A DNA stretch of 64,000 nucleotides, taken from Roseovarius azorensis (GTDB lineage: Bacteria; Pseudomonadota; Alphaproteobacteria; Rhodobacterales; Rhodobacteraceae). A program made the translations under genes and the position numbers. How positions within the stretch are numbered: position 1 is the stretch's first letter; every line of letters starts with the position of its first letter. This document shows, in pieces, positions 53,481-63,490 of this stretch. The stretch spans positions 1 through 64,000 of the forward strand of contig NZ_FOAG01000015.1 in NCBI RefSeq assembly GCF_900109455.1, read 5' to 3'. Below the pieces are notes generated by a model. That model did not search any database and was not told where the DNA came from. It saw only the letters and a list, made by a program, of their open reading frames with translations.

Positions 53481-53918
53481 TCAGCGAGTGCGGCGCAGGC
53501 GGATCACCACATCCACTGCGGTGATTTCGGCCCCCTCCGGAGCCTTGGGCAGACGCGCGATTTCCAGCTCGCCCGCCGGCGCATCGCTGAGCCGGTTTTC
53601 GTCTTCCCAGTAGAAATGCGGATGATCATGGGTGTTGGTGTCAAAATAGCTTTTCGAGCCGTCCACGGTCACCTCCTGCACCAGTCCCGCATCGCAAAAG
53701 GCGCGCAGGGTGTTGTAGACGGTGGCCAGCGATACGCTTTCCCCGTAAGTACGGGCATCGTCGAAGAGGCTTTCGGCGGTGACGTGACGATGCTGGCCGT
53801 CGCCCACCAGCAGCGTGGCCAGCGTCACGCGCTGCCGGGTCGGGCGCAGACCGGCACCCGAAAGCCATCTGGTCGCAACTGTCGTTGCCTGCGCTGTTGT
53901 CGTTGCTTGCGCTGTCAT
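53481..53918 (-). CDS. irr: Fur-family iron response regulator Irr
   Basis: A 145-residue Fur-family protein from the ATG at 53918 (53975 is the frame limit). Winged helix: LRPTRQRVTLATLLVGDGQH and SLATVYNTLRAFCDAGLVQE. The HDHPHFYWEDENRL stretch is the heme/metal-sensing His cluster of Irr. Irr represses or activates iron genes under iron limitation in alphaproteobacteria. It is divergent from fabA, the order typical of Rhodobacteraceae, so the 174-base gap between them holds two promoters. I could not place an ICE box. Confidence 0.93.
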   Translation of the reverse strand: MTAQATTTAQATTVATRWLSGAGLRPTRQRVTLATLLVGDGQHRHVTAESLFDDARTYGESVSLATVYNTLRAFCDAGLVQEVTVDGSKSYFDTNTHDHPHFYWEDENRLSDAPAGELEIARLPKAPEGAEITAVDVVIRLRRTR

Positions 53919-54092
53919 TGTCTCGTCATTCCCGTGTTTCCCAGTAATATAGGGGCGGAACCACCCTGATTTCAAATAAAAACACTGTCGCCTGAAACGG
54001 AGGCGTGTTGACGCCGCAGGCTTGCATGCGCCTTTTGCCGGATGGTAGAGGGTTTCTGACGACTGGGTCTAGCAATCAAGGGAACCGCCTGA

Positions 54093-54602
54093 ATGGCCGA
54101 CTATCCAAGCAGCTTCGATCGGGACGATCTGCTGAAATGCGCACGCGGCGAGCTGTTCGGACCGGGCAATGCGCAATTGCCCGAACCGCCGATGCTGATG
54201 ATGGACCGGATCACCGATATTTCCGGGGATCGCGGCGTGCATGGCAAGGGGCATGTGGTGGCGGAATTCGACATCCGTCCCGATCTTTGGTTCTTCCAAT
54301 GCCACTTTCCCGGTAATCCGATCATGCCGGGTTGTCTGGGGCTCGACGGCTTGTGGCAGCTTACCGGCTTCAACCTCGGCTGGCGGGGCTGGCAGGGGCG
54401 CGGGTATGCTCTTGGTGTGGGCGAGGTCAAGCTGACCGGGATGGTGCGCCCGGATCGCAGGATGCTGACCTATTACGTGGATTTTACAAAGGCAGTGCAG
54501 ACCCGTCGCCTGACGATGGGGGTTGCCGATGGCCGCGTTGAGGCCGATGGTGAAGTCATCTATCAGGTCAGCGACATGAAGGTCGCCTTGTCGGACAACT
54601 GA
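54093..54602 (+). CDS. fabA: 3-hydroxydecanoyl-ACP dehydratase/isomerase
   Basis: A 169-residue FabA, the first gene of the unsaturated fatty acid operon fabA-fabB-fabI. Active-site His71 is in [11 protein letters not shown] and Asp85 in LGLDGLWQL. It dehydrates 3-hydroxyacyl-ACP and isomerises the trans-2 to cis-3 decenoyl intermediate. The start at 54093 is ATGGCCGAC. Confidence 0.97.
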   Translation: MADYPSSFDRDDLLKCARGELFGPGNAQLPEPPMLMMDRITDISGDRGVHGKGHVVAEFDIRPDLWFFQCHFPGNPIMPGCLGLDGLWQLTGFNLGWRGWQGRGYALGVGEVKLTGMVRPDRRMLTYYVDFTKAVQTRRLTMGVADGRVEADGEVIYQVSDMKVALSDN

Positions 54603-54626
54603 GCCTCGCAAAGAAGGAGTGCGCCT

Positions 54627-55856
54627 ATGCGTCGAGTCGTGGTGACCGGTCTGGGGATTGTCTCCAGCATCGGCAACAACGCCGAGGAAGTTCTCACCTC
54701 GCTCCGGGAGGGGCGGTCGGGGATCACCGCCAATGAAGCTATGGCCGAACACGGCTTTCGCAGCCAGGTGGCGGGCGCGGTCAAGCTCGACGTGACCGAA
54801 CATGTGGACAAGCGCACGCTGCGTTTCATGGGGCCGGGTGCGGCCTATGCCCATATTGCGATGAGCCAGGCGATTGCCGACAGCGGGCTGGAAGAGGCTG
54901 ATATCGTCAACCCGCGCACGGGCCTTGTGGCGGGATCGGGAGGGCCTTCGACCTCGGCGATGCTGCAGGCGCATCAGGTCGTGCTGAATTCCGGCGCGAC
55001 CAAGCGGATCGGACCCTTTGCCGTGCCCAAATGCATGTGCTCGACGATTTCGGCCAATCTGAGCACGGCGTTCCGGATCAAGGGCATCAACTATTCGATC
55101 ACCTCGGCCTGTTCCACAAGCCTGCATTGTATCGGCAATGCCGCCGAGCAGATCATGATGGGCAGGCAGGACGTGATGTTCGCCGGCGGCGCCGAGGAAC
55201 TGGACTGGACGCTCAGCTGTCTCTTTGACGCGATGGGGGCCATGTCCTCGAAATACAACGACACGCCGGAAAAGGCGAGCCGCGCCTTCGATGCGGGGCG
55301 CGACGGGTTCGTGATCTCGGGCGGGGGCGGCATCCTCGTGCTCGAGGAACTCGAACATGCCAAGGCGCGCGGTGCGAAGATCTATGCCGAGGTGACGGGC
55401 TATGCCGCCACGTCCGACGGGCATGACATGGTTGCCCCTTCGGGCGAGGGCGGCGAGCGGGCGATGCGGCTGGCGCTGAGCCAGCTTACTGCGAATCGCA
55501 GGGTCGGCTATATCAATGCGCACGGCACATCTACCCCGGTCGGCGACATCGGCGAGGTCGAGTCGGTGCGTCGCATCTTCGGCAAGGGCAACGTGCCACC
55601 GATCAGTTCGACCAAGTCGATGACCGGCCACAGCCAGGGCGCAACCGGCGCGCAGGAGGCGATCTACTGCCTTCTGGCGCTTGAGCACGATTTCATCATT
55701 CCCTCGATCAATGTCGATACGCTCGACCCCGCGCTCGATCCCGCCGAGATCGCCACCGTGCGGGTGGACAACGCCGGGCTCGACACGGTCATGACCAACA
55801 GCTTCGGCTTTGGTGGCACAAATGGCTCGATGCTCCTGAGCAAATATTACGGATGA
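54627..55856 (+). CDS. fabB: Beta-ketoacyl-ACP synthase I
   Basis: A 409-residue condensing enzyme. The nucleophile Cys162 is in [14 protein letters not shown] and the catalytic His pair is at His299 (NAHGTSTP) and His335 (SMTGHSQG) with Lys330. AAGGAG precedes the ATG. It extends the FabA product, keeping the double bond. Downstream of fabA by 24 bases and upstream of fabI by seven. Confidence 0.97.
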   Translation: MRRVVVTGLGIVSSIGNNAEEVLTSLREGRSGITANEAMAEHGFRSQVAGAVKLDVTEHVDKRTLRFMGPGAAYAHIAMSQAIADSGLEEADIVNPRTGLVAGSGGPSTSAMLQAHQVVLNSGATKRIGPFAVPKCMCSTISANLSTAFRIKGINYSITSACSTSLHCIGNAAEQIMMGRQDVMFAGGAEELDWTLSCLFDAMGAMSSKYNDTPEKASRAFDAGRDGFVISGGGGILVLEELEHAKARGAKIYAEVTGYAATSDGHDMVAPSGEGGERAMRLALSQLTANRRVGYINAHGTSTPVGDIGEVESVRRIFGKGNVPPISSTKSMTGHSQGATGAQEAIYCLLALEHDFIIPSINVDTLDPALDPAEIATVRVDNAGLDTVMTNSFGFGGTNGSMLLSKYYG

Positions 55857-55863
55857 CACGCAG

Positions 55864-56655
<792 letters not shown>

Positions 56656-56714
56656 CCCGGTCTTGGCCCCGCTTTTGCCCCAGAAATGCCACCACGCGAT
56701 GCGAGCCTGATCGT

Positions 56715-57026
56715 ATGTTGATTGATCGGAACGCGCCGCCGCCAAGGCAGGACATTTACAAGGCCCGCGCCAGCCGGGCGCGAGGCTGGGCCTGGCTTGT
56801 CGGGACTGGCCTTGTGGGTTGCATGCTGGTCGCCATCTGGCAGGAACCCGCGCTATCGCCCAAGGTGCATGCCGGAATGCAACTGGCGGCGAACTCCGGC
56901 GAACAGATGATCGCGCGCAACGAACAGGTTCAGGCGTTTCTGACTCGACGGTCGAGTGCCGCGCAGAGCGCCACCGGCGAGCGTACCGATCCGGTATCGG
57001 CGATGCTGCAGAAGATCAACAATTGA
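56715..57026 (+). CDS. Small single-helix membrane protein
   Basis: A 103-residue protein with one membrane helix (WAWLVGTGLVGCMLVAIWQE, residues ~25-44) after a basic, Arg-rich N-terminus; the C-terminal part is helical and soluble (VHAGMQLAANSGEQMIARNE). Unknown function; I do not recognise the family. It ends 13 bases before the convergent glycosyltransferase-like gene. Confidence 0.5.
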   Translation: MLIDRNAPPPRQDIYKARASRARGWAWLVGTGLVGCMLVAIWQEPALSPKVHAGMQLAANSGEQMIARNEQVQAFLTRRSSAAQSATGERTDPVSAMLQKINN

Positions 57027-57039
57027 CGGACCCGACCGC

Positions 57040-57909
57040 TCAGAACCATTGCCCCGGTTCCATCAGGCCCAGATCCAGCAATTGACGGGAATGCCATTCG
57101 AAGGGCACGGAATTGTGCCATTTGAAACTGTGGATGTCGAAGGTCGATCCGGGGTTGCGCTTGAGCGCCTTGGCGGTGCGAAAGGACGCGATGGCGCTGG
57201 TCAGGTTGTGATGCCACGGACAGGCATAGGTGTTGTATTCGGGGTCGCTGAATGTGTGATCCTCGCGCAGCATGAGGCCCGGGCGCGCCCGAAACAGTGC
57301 AATCCGGTCGATCCTGCGCTTTGATGCTGGGACATGTTCCTCGTAGCGCCAGCGCAGTCCGCCAAAGAAATCAAGCTGCCGCTCCATCGGATGATTGTCG
57401 CCAGCGGGATCCGGGCGGGCCAGCGCGTAATAACCCGACTTGTCCAGATGCGCCTCTTCGAGCGAGACCGCATCGGGAAAGCGCTCCAGATCCCCGGCAT
57501 AGAGGTCGATGACATAGGTCAGCATTGCCTCGCGCCGCTCTTCGGTATGAAAGGCCAGCATTTCACCCACGCTGCGCGTTTCGCAGAAGGGAAAGAACAG
57601 ATATTCCGCGTTGTAGCAGTAATACATCCACAGTCCCGGCGCTGCGGCGATGACGGCGTTTACCGTCCCGGTCAGGCTGTCGCCTCCTGTCAGGTCGTGG
57701 CGTATGCGATGCACCGCCCCGGCAACATCCGGGTCGAGCGCGAAACTGTCCGGCATCAGGGCGAGAACGGATTCGAACCCGATGTCGAGGTGATGGCGCA
57801 GGGTCGATCCGATCTCGGTCTCGTCCTCGGCGAATATGAGTGCTACGGGCCCTCTGGAAAGCGCCTCACCGGGGCGTGCAAGAAAGGTTCGTAGATCGGG
57901 GGCTGGCAT
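57040..57909 (-). CDS. Glycosyltransferase-like hypothetical protein
   Basis: A 289-residue protein starting MPAPDLRTFLARPGEALSRG (the frame is open to 57990). It has PVALIFAEDETEIGSTLRHH at its N-terminus, a pattern seen in GT-A type glycosyltransferase family 2 relatives, and a distinctive C-terminal half with aromatic runs (MYYCYNAEYLFFPFCETRSV, then RYEEHVPASKRRIDRIALFR). No DxD motif is clearly placed, so enzymatic activity is uncertain. Alone on the minus strand. Confidence 0.5.
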   Translation of the reverse strand: MPAPDLRTFLARPGEALSRGPVALIFAEDETEIGSTLRHHLDIGFESVLALMPDSFALDPDVAGAVHRIRHDLTGGDSLTGTVNAVIAAAPGLWMYYCYNAEYLFFPFCETRSVGEMLAFHTEERREAMLTYVIDLYAGDLERFPDAVSLEEAHLDKSGYYALARPDPAGDNHPMERQLDFFGGLRWRYEEHVPASKRRIDRIALFRARPGLMLREDHTFSDPEYNTYACPWHHNLTSAIASFRTAKALKRNPGSTFDIHSFKWHNSVPFEWHSRQLLDLGLMEPGQWF

Positions 57910-58018
57910 GGTCTGCTCTGTCCTTTTGGGGCAAAATCCGTCAAACGTCCGGGCATTGCAAGTGCCCCGTGCTGTGATGTAGTCAGGCAACCTGAACCCT
58001 CAGGCGGAGGCCGGGCGT

Positions 58019-59344
58019 ATGACGGATGTGAAAAAGCTCTACATCAAGACCTATGGCTGTCAGATGAATGTCTATGACAGCGAGCGCATGGCCGAGGCCA
58101 TGGGCGGGGCGGGATATGTGGAAACGCAGGAGCCGTCAGAGGCCGACATGATCCTGCTCAACACCTGCCACATCCGCGAAAAGGCGGCGGAAAAGGTCTA
58201 TTCCGAATTGGGGCGGTTCCGCGCGTTGAAGGTTGAGAAACCTGATCTCAAGATCGGCGTGGCGGGTTGTGTGGCGCAGGCTGAGGGCGAAGAGATCATG
58301 CGCCGCCAGCCGCTCGTCGATCTGGTGGTGGGGCCGCAGAGCTATCATCGACTGCCGGAGATGGAGGTGCGCGTGCGCAAGGGCGAAAAGGCGCTCGACA
58401 CCGATTTTCCGGCGGAGGACAAGTTCGATACGCTGCGCCATCGTCCCAAGGCCGCGCGCGGACCGACCGCGTTCCTGACCGTTCAGGAAGGGTGCGACAA
58501 GTTTTGCGCGTTTTGTGTCGTGCCCTATACGCGGGGCGCCGAGGTCAGCCGTCCGGCAGAGCGCGTGCTGGAAGAGGCACGCGATCTGGTGGCGCGCGGC
58601 GTGCGCGAGATCACGCTCTTGGGGCAGAATGTCAACGCCTATCATGGCGCGGGTGTGGGCGGCGACTGGTCCCTGGCGCGGCTCATCTGGGCGCTGTCGG
58701 ATATCGAAGGGCTGGAACGTATCCGGTTCACCACCAGTCACCCCAACGACATGCAGGACGATCTGATTGCGGCGCATGGAGAATGCGCCAAGCTGATGCC
58801 CTATCTGCATCTGCCGGTGCAATCGGGCAGCGATCGCATCCTCAAGCGGATGAACCGCGGCCATACCGCCGACGGATATCTGCGCCTGATCGAGCGGATT
58901 CGCTCGGCGCGACCCGATATTCTGCTGTCCGGTGACTTCATCGTCGGGTTCCCTGAAGAGACCGAGGCGGATTTTCAAGCCACGCTCGATCTGATCGAGG
59001 CGGTGAATTACGGCTATGCCTTTTCATTCAAGTATTCCACGCGCCCCGGCACGCCCGCAGCCGAAAGACCGCAGGTGGACGAGGCGGTGAAATCCGAGAG
59101 GCTGCAACGCCTGCAGGCGCTGATCACCCGCCAGCAGCGCGCGGCGCAGGATGCGATGGTGGGGCGGACGGTTGGCGTCCTCTTTGAAAAGGCGGGGCGT
59201 CTGCCCGGGCAGATGGTGGGCAAATCCGACTATCTGCATGCGGTGCATGTCTCGGATGCGGGCGCGCATCCGGGGGATCTGGCACAGGTCGAGATCACCG
59301 GCAGCGGATCGAATTCCCTGGCGGGGCGGATAGTGGCGATCTGA
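58019..59344 (+). CDS. miaB: tRNA (i6A37) methylthiotransferase MiaB
   Basis: A 441-residue radical-SAM methylthiotransferase. The N-terminal cluster cysteines lie in [10 protein letters not shown] (Cys14), LNTCHIREK and AGCVAQ; the radical-SAM CxxxCxxC is CDKFCAFC (about 160-167). A C-terminal TRAM domain follows (residues ~375-440). It converts i6A37 to ms2i6A37 in tRNAs reading U-starting codons. ATG follows AGGCGG. It is followed by a 112-base gap before the PhoH gene. Confidence 0.96.
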   Translation: MTDVKKLYIKTYGCQMNVYDSERMAEAMGGAGYVETQEPSEADMILLNTCHIREKAAEKVYSELGRFRALKVEKPDLKIGVAGCVAQAEGEEIMRRQPLVDLVVGPQSYHRLPEMEVRVRKGEKALDTDFPAEDKFDTLRHRPKAARGPTAFLTVQEGCDKFCAFCVVPYTRGAEVSRPAERVLEEARDLVARGVREITLLGQNVNAYHGAGVGGDWSLARLIWALSDIEGLERIRFTTSHPNDMQDDLIAAHGECAKLMPYLHLPVQSGSDRILKRMNRGHTADGYLRLIERIRSARPDILLSGDFIVGFPEETEADFQATLDLIEAVNYGYAFSFKYSTRPGTPAAERPQVDEAVKSERLQRLQALITRQQRAAQDAMVGRTVGVLFEKAGRLPGQMVGKSDYLHAVHVSDAGAHPGDLAQVEITGSGSNSLAGRIVAI

Positions 59345-59456
59345 CCGCCGATGGGCAGTATTTGATCCAAAAGAACAGACATTCCGCGCAGGACACTTGC
59401 ACCTTGCGGCTCATCTTGGCAGGCTTGTCCCAGACATTTGCCACTGGGAGAAATGA

Positions 59457-60464
59457 TTGGTCCACAGCGCGCCGCCCCCCGCCCCCGACATGGCTCCGAT
59501 GCATGAAGCCGTGGTAGAATTTCCTGACAACATGTTGCTGATTGACCTGTGCGGCGAATATGACCGCAACCTCGCGGAAATCGAGCGCAAGCTGGGCGTG
59601 CAGATCGTGCGGCGCGGCAATCATCTCTCGGTGATGGGCGAGGACGGCCCGGTGCAGGAGGCCGCGAACGTGCTAAGGGCGCTTTACGCGCGGCTGGAAA
59701 CAGGCAAGGCGGTTGCATCGGCGGATGTGGACCGTGAATTGCGCATGGGTGGCTCTGAGGCCGAGACCGGCGCCCTGACGGGCGATCAGATGGAAATGTT
59801 CAAGGCCGGTCCGATCGAGATCAAGACCCGCAAGAAATATGTCGAACCACGTACCGAGGCGCAGAAATCCTATGTCAAATCGCTGTTTGCGCATGAGCTG
59901 GCCTTTGGCATCGGGCCGGCGGGCACGGGCAAGACCTATCTGGCCGTGGCGGTCGGCGTAAACATGTTCATCGAGGGGCATGTGGATCGGATCATTCTCA
60001 GCCGCCCGGCGGTCGAGGCGGGCGAAAAGCTGGGCTATCTGCCCGGCGACATGAAAGACAAGGTCGATCCCTACATGCAGCCGCTCTATGACGCGCTCAA
60101 TGATTTTCTGCCGGGCAAGCAGGCGGCCAAGCTTATCGAGGAAAAGAAGATCGAGATCGCACCGCTGGCGTTCATGCGCGGGCGCACGCTCAGCAATGCC
60201 TTCGTGGTGCTGGACGAGGCGCAGAACGCGACCTCGATGCAGATGAAGATGTTTCTCACGCGCCTCGGCGAGGGCAGCCGGATGGTCATCACCGGCGACC
60301 GCACGCAGATCGACCTGCCGCGCGGTGTGTCTTCGGGGCTGGCGGATGCCGAACGTCTGCTGAAAACCATCCCGCAGATCAGTTTCAACTATTTCACTGC
60401 CAGGGATGTGGTGCGTCACCCGCTGGTGGCGGCGATCATCGAGGCCTATGAGGCGGATGGCTGA
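59457..60464 (+). CDS. PhoH-family ATPase
   Basis: A 335-residue PhoH-like protein from TTG 59457 (weak evidence for the start; ATG codons at 59490 or 59499 are alternatives). Walker A GIGPAGTGKTY (about 151-161), Walker B VVLDEAQNAT (about 242) and the FMRGRTLSNAFVV segment mark the family. Its partner is YbeY, encoded six bases downstream, both in RNA and ribosome quality control. The start of the operon phoH-ybeY-corC-lnt. Confidence 0.92.
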   Translation: MVHSAPPPAPDMAPMHEAVVEFPDNMLLIDLCGEYDRNLAEIERKLGVQIVRRGNHLSVMGEDGPVQEAANVLRALYARLETGKAVASADVDRELRMGGSEAETGALTGDQMEMFKAGPIEIKTRKKYVEPRTEAQKSYVKSLFAHELAFGIGPAGTGKTYLAVAVGVNMFIEGHVDRIILSRPAVEAGEKLGYLPGDMKDKVDPYMQPLYDALNDFLPGKQAAKLIEEKKIEIAPLAFMRGRTLSNAFVVLDEAQNATSMQMKMFLTRLGEGSRMVITGDRTQIDLPRGVSSGLADAERLLKTIPQISFNYFTARDVVRHPLVAAIIEAYEADG

Positions 60465-60470
60465 CGGGTC

Positions 60471-60959
60471 ATGCTGACCGAGGTGATCATCGAGGACGAC
60501 CGCTGGCAGGCGGCGGGGCTGGAGGATCTGGCGGAACGTGCGGCAGAGGCGGTGCTGGACCATCTCGGACTCAGGCCCGATGATTGGGGTATCAGCGTTC
60601 TGGCCTGCGACGACGCGCGCATTGCCGCGCTCAATGCTGATTTCCGGGGCAAGTCGCAGCCGACAAACGTGCTGAGCTGGCCCAGCCGGGAACGCGCCGC
60701 CGCAACGCCGGGCGCGCAGCCCGAATTACCGGCACCCGGTGCCGACAATGAACTGGGTGACATCGCCATCGCCTGGGAAACCTGTGCCCGCGAAGCCGCA
60801 ACAGGCGGCAAACCTCTCACGGACCATGTGACGCACCTGATCGTGCATGCGGTGTTACATTTGCTGGGGTATGATCATGTACGTGATCAGGATGCCACTC
60901 TGATGGAAACAACAGAGGCAGTGATACTTGGCAAACTGGGGGTGGCTGACCCATATTAG
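60471..60959 (+). CDS. ybeY: rRNA maturation RNase YbeY
   Basis: A 162-residue endoribonuclease with the zinc motif HAVLHLLGYDH (about residues 125-135) and the RGKSQPTNVLSWPS segment. It processes the 3' end of 16S rRNA and takes part in ribosome quality control. The first residues overlap nothing, but only six bases separate it from the PhoH stop. Confidence 0.95.
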   Translation: MLTEVIIEDDRWQAAGLEDLAERAAEAVLDHLGLRPDDWGISVLACDDARIAALNADFRGKSQPTNVLSWPSRERAAATPGAQPELPAPGADNELGDIAIAWETCAREAATGGKPLTDHVTHLIVHAVLHLLGYDHVRDQDATLMETTEAVILGKLGVADPY

Positions 60960-60989
60960 CGCTATAGGGGCGAAAGCCTTGTTTTTGGA

Positions 60990-61886
60990 ATGAGACGGAT
61001 GGGTGACAGTATCGACGGGTCTTCTAGCGCAGCGCAAAGCGCGCAGCCGGACGGCCAGACAGAGACAGAGGCGGCGAGCGGATTTTTCCGCCGGATCATC
61101 GGGGTGTTCAACCCCAGCGACGACAGCGAGACACGCATGAACGCGGACAGCGCCCCGGTGAACGGGGCGCCCGGGATCGGCAATCTGCGGCACATGACCG
61201 TCGAAGACGCGGCGATCCCCAAGGCGGATATCGTCTCGGTGCCTGCCACGATCACCAAGGAGGAGCTGGTGCATGTGTTCCGCGACAGCGGCATGACCCG
61301 GCTGCCGGTCTATGAGGGGACGCTGGATACGCCCATAGGGTTTGTCCATCTCAAGGATTTTGCGCTCAAGCACGGCTTCAACGGCAATGGCGGGCGGTTC
61401 TCGCTCAAGGAGATGCTGCGACCGCTGCTCTTTGTGCCGCCCTCGATGCCGATTGGCGTTCTCCTGCAGAAGATGCAGGCCGAGCGCCGCCACATGGCGC
61501 TGGTGATCGACGAATACGGCGGTGTTGACGGCCTTGTGACGATCGAGGATCTGATCGAGCAGGTTCTGGGCGAGATCGAGGACGAACACGATATAGATGA
61601 GGGACAATACTGGACCCAGGAAAAGCCCGGCTGCTATGTCGCCCTCGCCAAGACCCCGCTGGAAGAGTTCGAGGCCGAAATCGGCCAGTCGCTCACCGAT
61701 GTGGATCAGGTCGATGAAGAAGAGATCGACACATTGGGCGGGCTGGTCTTCATGCTGCTTGGTCGCGTGCCGGTGCGAGGCGAGGTGATCGAGCATCCCG
61801 CCGGACCGGTGATCGAGGTGATCGAGGCCGATCCGCGGCGGATCAAGCGGCTGCGTGTGCGTCTGCCAGAGGCTGTGAATGGCTGA
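60990..61886 (+). CDS. CorC/HlyC-like hemolysin family protein
   Basis: A 298-residue protein with two CBS domains (RHMTVEDAAIPKADIVSVPA and RHMALVIDEYGGVDGLVTIE regions, about residues 68-200) and a C-terminal CorC/HlyC domain; no membrane domain. Members regulate Mg/Co efflux or, despite the name, are not haemolysins. Its end overlaps lnt by 8 bases. Some uncertainty at the start (Met at 60990 or 60999). Confidence 0.85.
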   Translation: MRRMGDSIDGSSSAAQSAQPDGQTETEAASGFFRRIIGVFNPSDDSETRMNADSAPVNGAPGIGNLRHMTVEDAAIPKADIVSVPATITKEELVHVFRDSGMTRLPVYEGTLDTPIGFVHLKDFALKHGFNGNGGRFSLKEMLRPLLFVPPSMPIGVLLQKMQAERRHMALVIDEYGGVDGLVTIEDLIEQVLGEIEDEHDIDEGQYWTQEKPGCYVALAKTPLEEFEAEIGQSLTDVDQVDEEEIDTLGGLVFMLLGRVPVRGEVIEHPAGPVIEVIEADPRRIKRLRVRLPEAVNG

Positions 61887-63402
61887 TCCTCTTCGCGCGG
61901 GAGGTCTGGCCGACCGGATATGGGCCCTGCCGCGGCGTCGCCGTATCCTGGTGTTTCTGCTTTTCGGCGCGCTGGCAGCCCTGGGCCAGGCCCCGTGGGG
62001 ACTTTGGCCGTTTACCCTGATCGTCCTGGCACTGGTTTACGGCCTCTTCGAGCGCGCGGCAGGCTGGCGGCAGGGGGCCGGTTTGGGCTGGGCCGTCGGC
62101 GCCGGATATTTTCTTGTCGCGCTGAGCTGGATTATTGAACCCTTTCTCGTCGATGTCGCGCGCCATGGCTGGATGGCCCCCTTTGCAGCGCTTGGCCTGG
62201 CGGCGGGGCTGGCTCTGTTCTGGGCCGGTGGCCTGGGGCTGGGGCGTGCGATGGGCGGGGGCGTTGCAGGATTCGCCGGTGGTCTGGGGCTGACCGAGAC
62301 GGCGCGCGGTTATCTGTTCACGGGTTTTCCCTGGGCGCGACCCGGTCAGGTGCTGATAGATACGCCGCTTCTGCATTGGTCTTCTTACTTTGGTGGACTG
62401 GGTCTGCTGGCGCTGCTGCTGCTGGCATCTGTGGCGCTCTGGCGGGCGGTTCAGGGGCGATCTGACGGGATCATAGGCTGCGTGGCGGTGGCGCTGTTCT
62501 GGCCGCTTGGCGCGTGGCTCACCCCGGATGCGTCTGCGCCGGATGAGGCGCCAACTGTGCGTCTCGTTCAGCCCAACGCGCCGCAGCACGAAAAATGGAA
62601 GCGCGACAAGGTGCAGGAGTTTTTCGACCGGCAGATCGCGTTCTCGTCGGCGGGCGACACCCGTCCCGATCTGATCGTCTGGCCTGAAACGGCGGTCCCG
62701 GTGATGCTCAACGATGCGGCACCCACGCTCGAGGTGATCTCGGACGCGGCGGGCGGCGTGCCGGTGGTGGTCGGGCTGCAACGCCATGACGGTCCACGTC
62801 TCTACAATTCGCTGGCGCTGGTCGAGGCCGGGGGAACCGTGGCCTCGGTCTATGACAAGCATCACCTCGTGCCCTTCGGGGAATACATGCCTTTTGGCGA
62901 TCTGATGGCACGGTTCGGCATCTATGGTCTCGCGGCCAGTCAGGGGCAAGGCTATTCCCCCGGACCGGGCGCGCAGGTGATCGACATGGGGGCGCTTGGC
63001 CGGGCGCTGCCGCTGATCTGCTATGAGGGCGTGTTTGCCCAGGACATCCGCGCCGCACCGGAACGGCCCGAATTCATGCTGCTGATCACAAATGACGCAT
63101 GGTTCGGCGAGATTTCCGGCCCCTATCAGCATCTGGCGCAGGCCCGGCTGCGCAGCGCCGAACAGGGGTTGCCGATGATCCGGGTGGCCAATACGGGTGT
63201 GTCCGCGATGATCGACGCCACCGGCAGGGTCACGGCCTCGATCCCGCTCGGAGAGGCGGGCTGGTTGGATGCAGCCCTGCCGTCGCCGCTGCCGCCGACG
63301 GTCTATGCGCGGACGGGGGATATGCCGATGCTCCTGTTTTTCCTGATCATTCTGGTGTCATCGCCCCTTGGTAACGGGGCACGAGAATGGCGCAGAATGT
63401 GA
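61879..63402 (+). CDS. lnt: Apolipoprotein N-acyltransferase
   Basis: A 507-residue inner-membrane enzyme; N-terminal helices (RRRRILVFLLFGALAALGQA and others, residues ~14-190) and a nitrilase-like domain with catalytic Glu in VWPETAVP (about 274), Lys in YDKHHLVPFGEY (about 332) and Cys in LICYEGVF (about 380). It adds the third acyl chain to lipoproteins. It overlaps corC by 8 bases. Confidence 0.95.
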   Translation: MADPLRAGGLADRIWALPRRRRILVFLLFGALAALGQAPWGLWPFTLIVLALVYGLFERAAGWRQGAGLGWAVGAGYFLVALSWIIEPFLVDVARHGWMAPFAALGLAAGLALFWAGGLGLGRAMGGGVAGFAGGLGLTETARGYLFTGFPWARPGQVLIDTPLLHWSSYFGGLGLLALLLLASVALWRAVQGRSDGIIGCVAVALFWPLGAWLTPDASAPDEAPTVRLVQPNAPQHEKWKRDKVQEFFDRQIAFSSAGDTRPDLIVWPETAVPVMLNDAAPTLEVISDAAGGVPVVVGLQRHDGPRLYNSLALVEAGGTVASVYDKHHLVPFGEYMPFGDLMARFGIYGLAASQGQGYSPGPGAQVIDMGALGRALPLICYEGVFAQDIRAAPERPEFMLLITNDAWFGEISGPYQHLAQARLRSAEQGLPMIRVANTGVSAMIDATGRVTASIPLGEAGWLDAALPSPLPPTVYARTGDMPMLLFFLIILVSSPLGNGAREWRRM

Positions 63403-63441
63403 TTGACGACCGGCCCGTGCGCGCGTAACCAAACGCAATCC

Positions 63442-63485
63442 CGTCACAACGGCTTCCTGGCGTGGCGGCGTCATTCAATGGAGCA
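63442..63485 (+). promoter_or_regulatory. SAM/SAH riboswitch upstream of metK
   Basis: The sequence CGTCACAACGGCTTCCTGGC followed by GTGGCG and, after a linker, CAATGGAGCA matches the SAM/SAH riboswitch consensus from Rhodobacterales. The stem CGTCAC/GTGGCG can form, and GGAGC near the ribosome site can pair with GCTTCC in the loop, forming a pseudoknot that hides the Shine-Dalgarno sequence. Its gene, metK, is the expected target: translation should fall when SAM or SAH is plentiful. Confidence 0.9.
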
Positions 63486-63490
63486 CTTTC

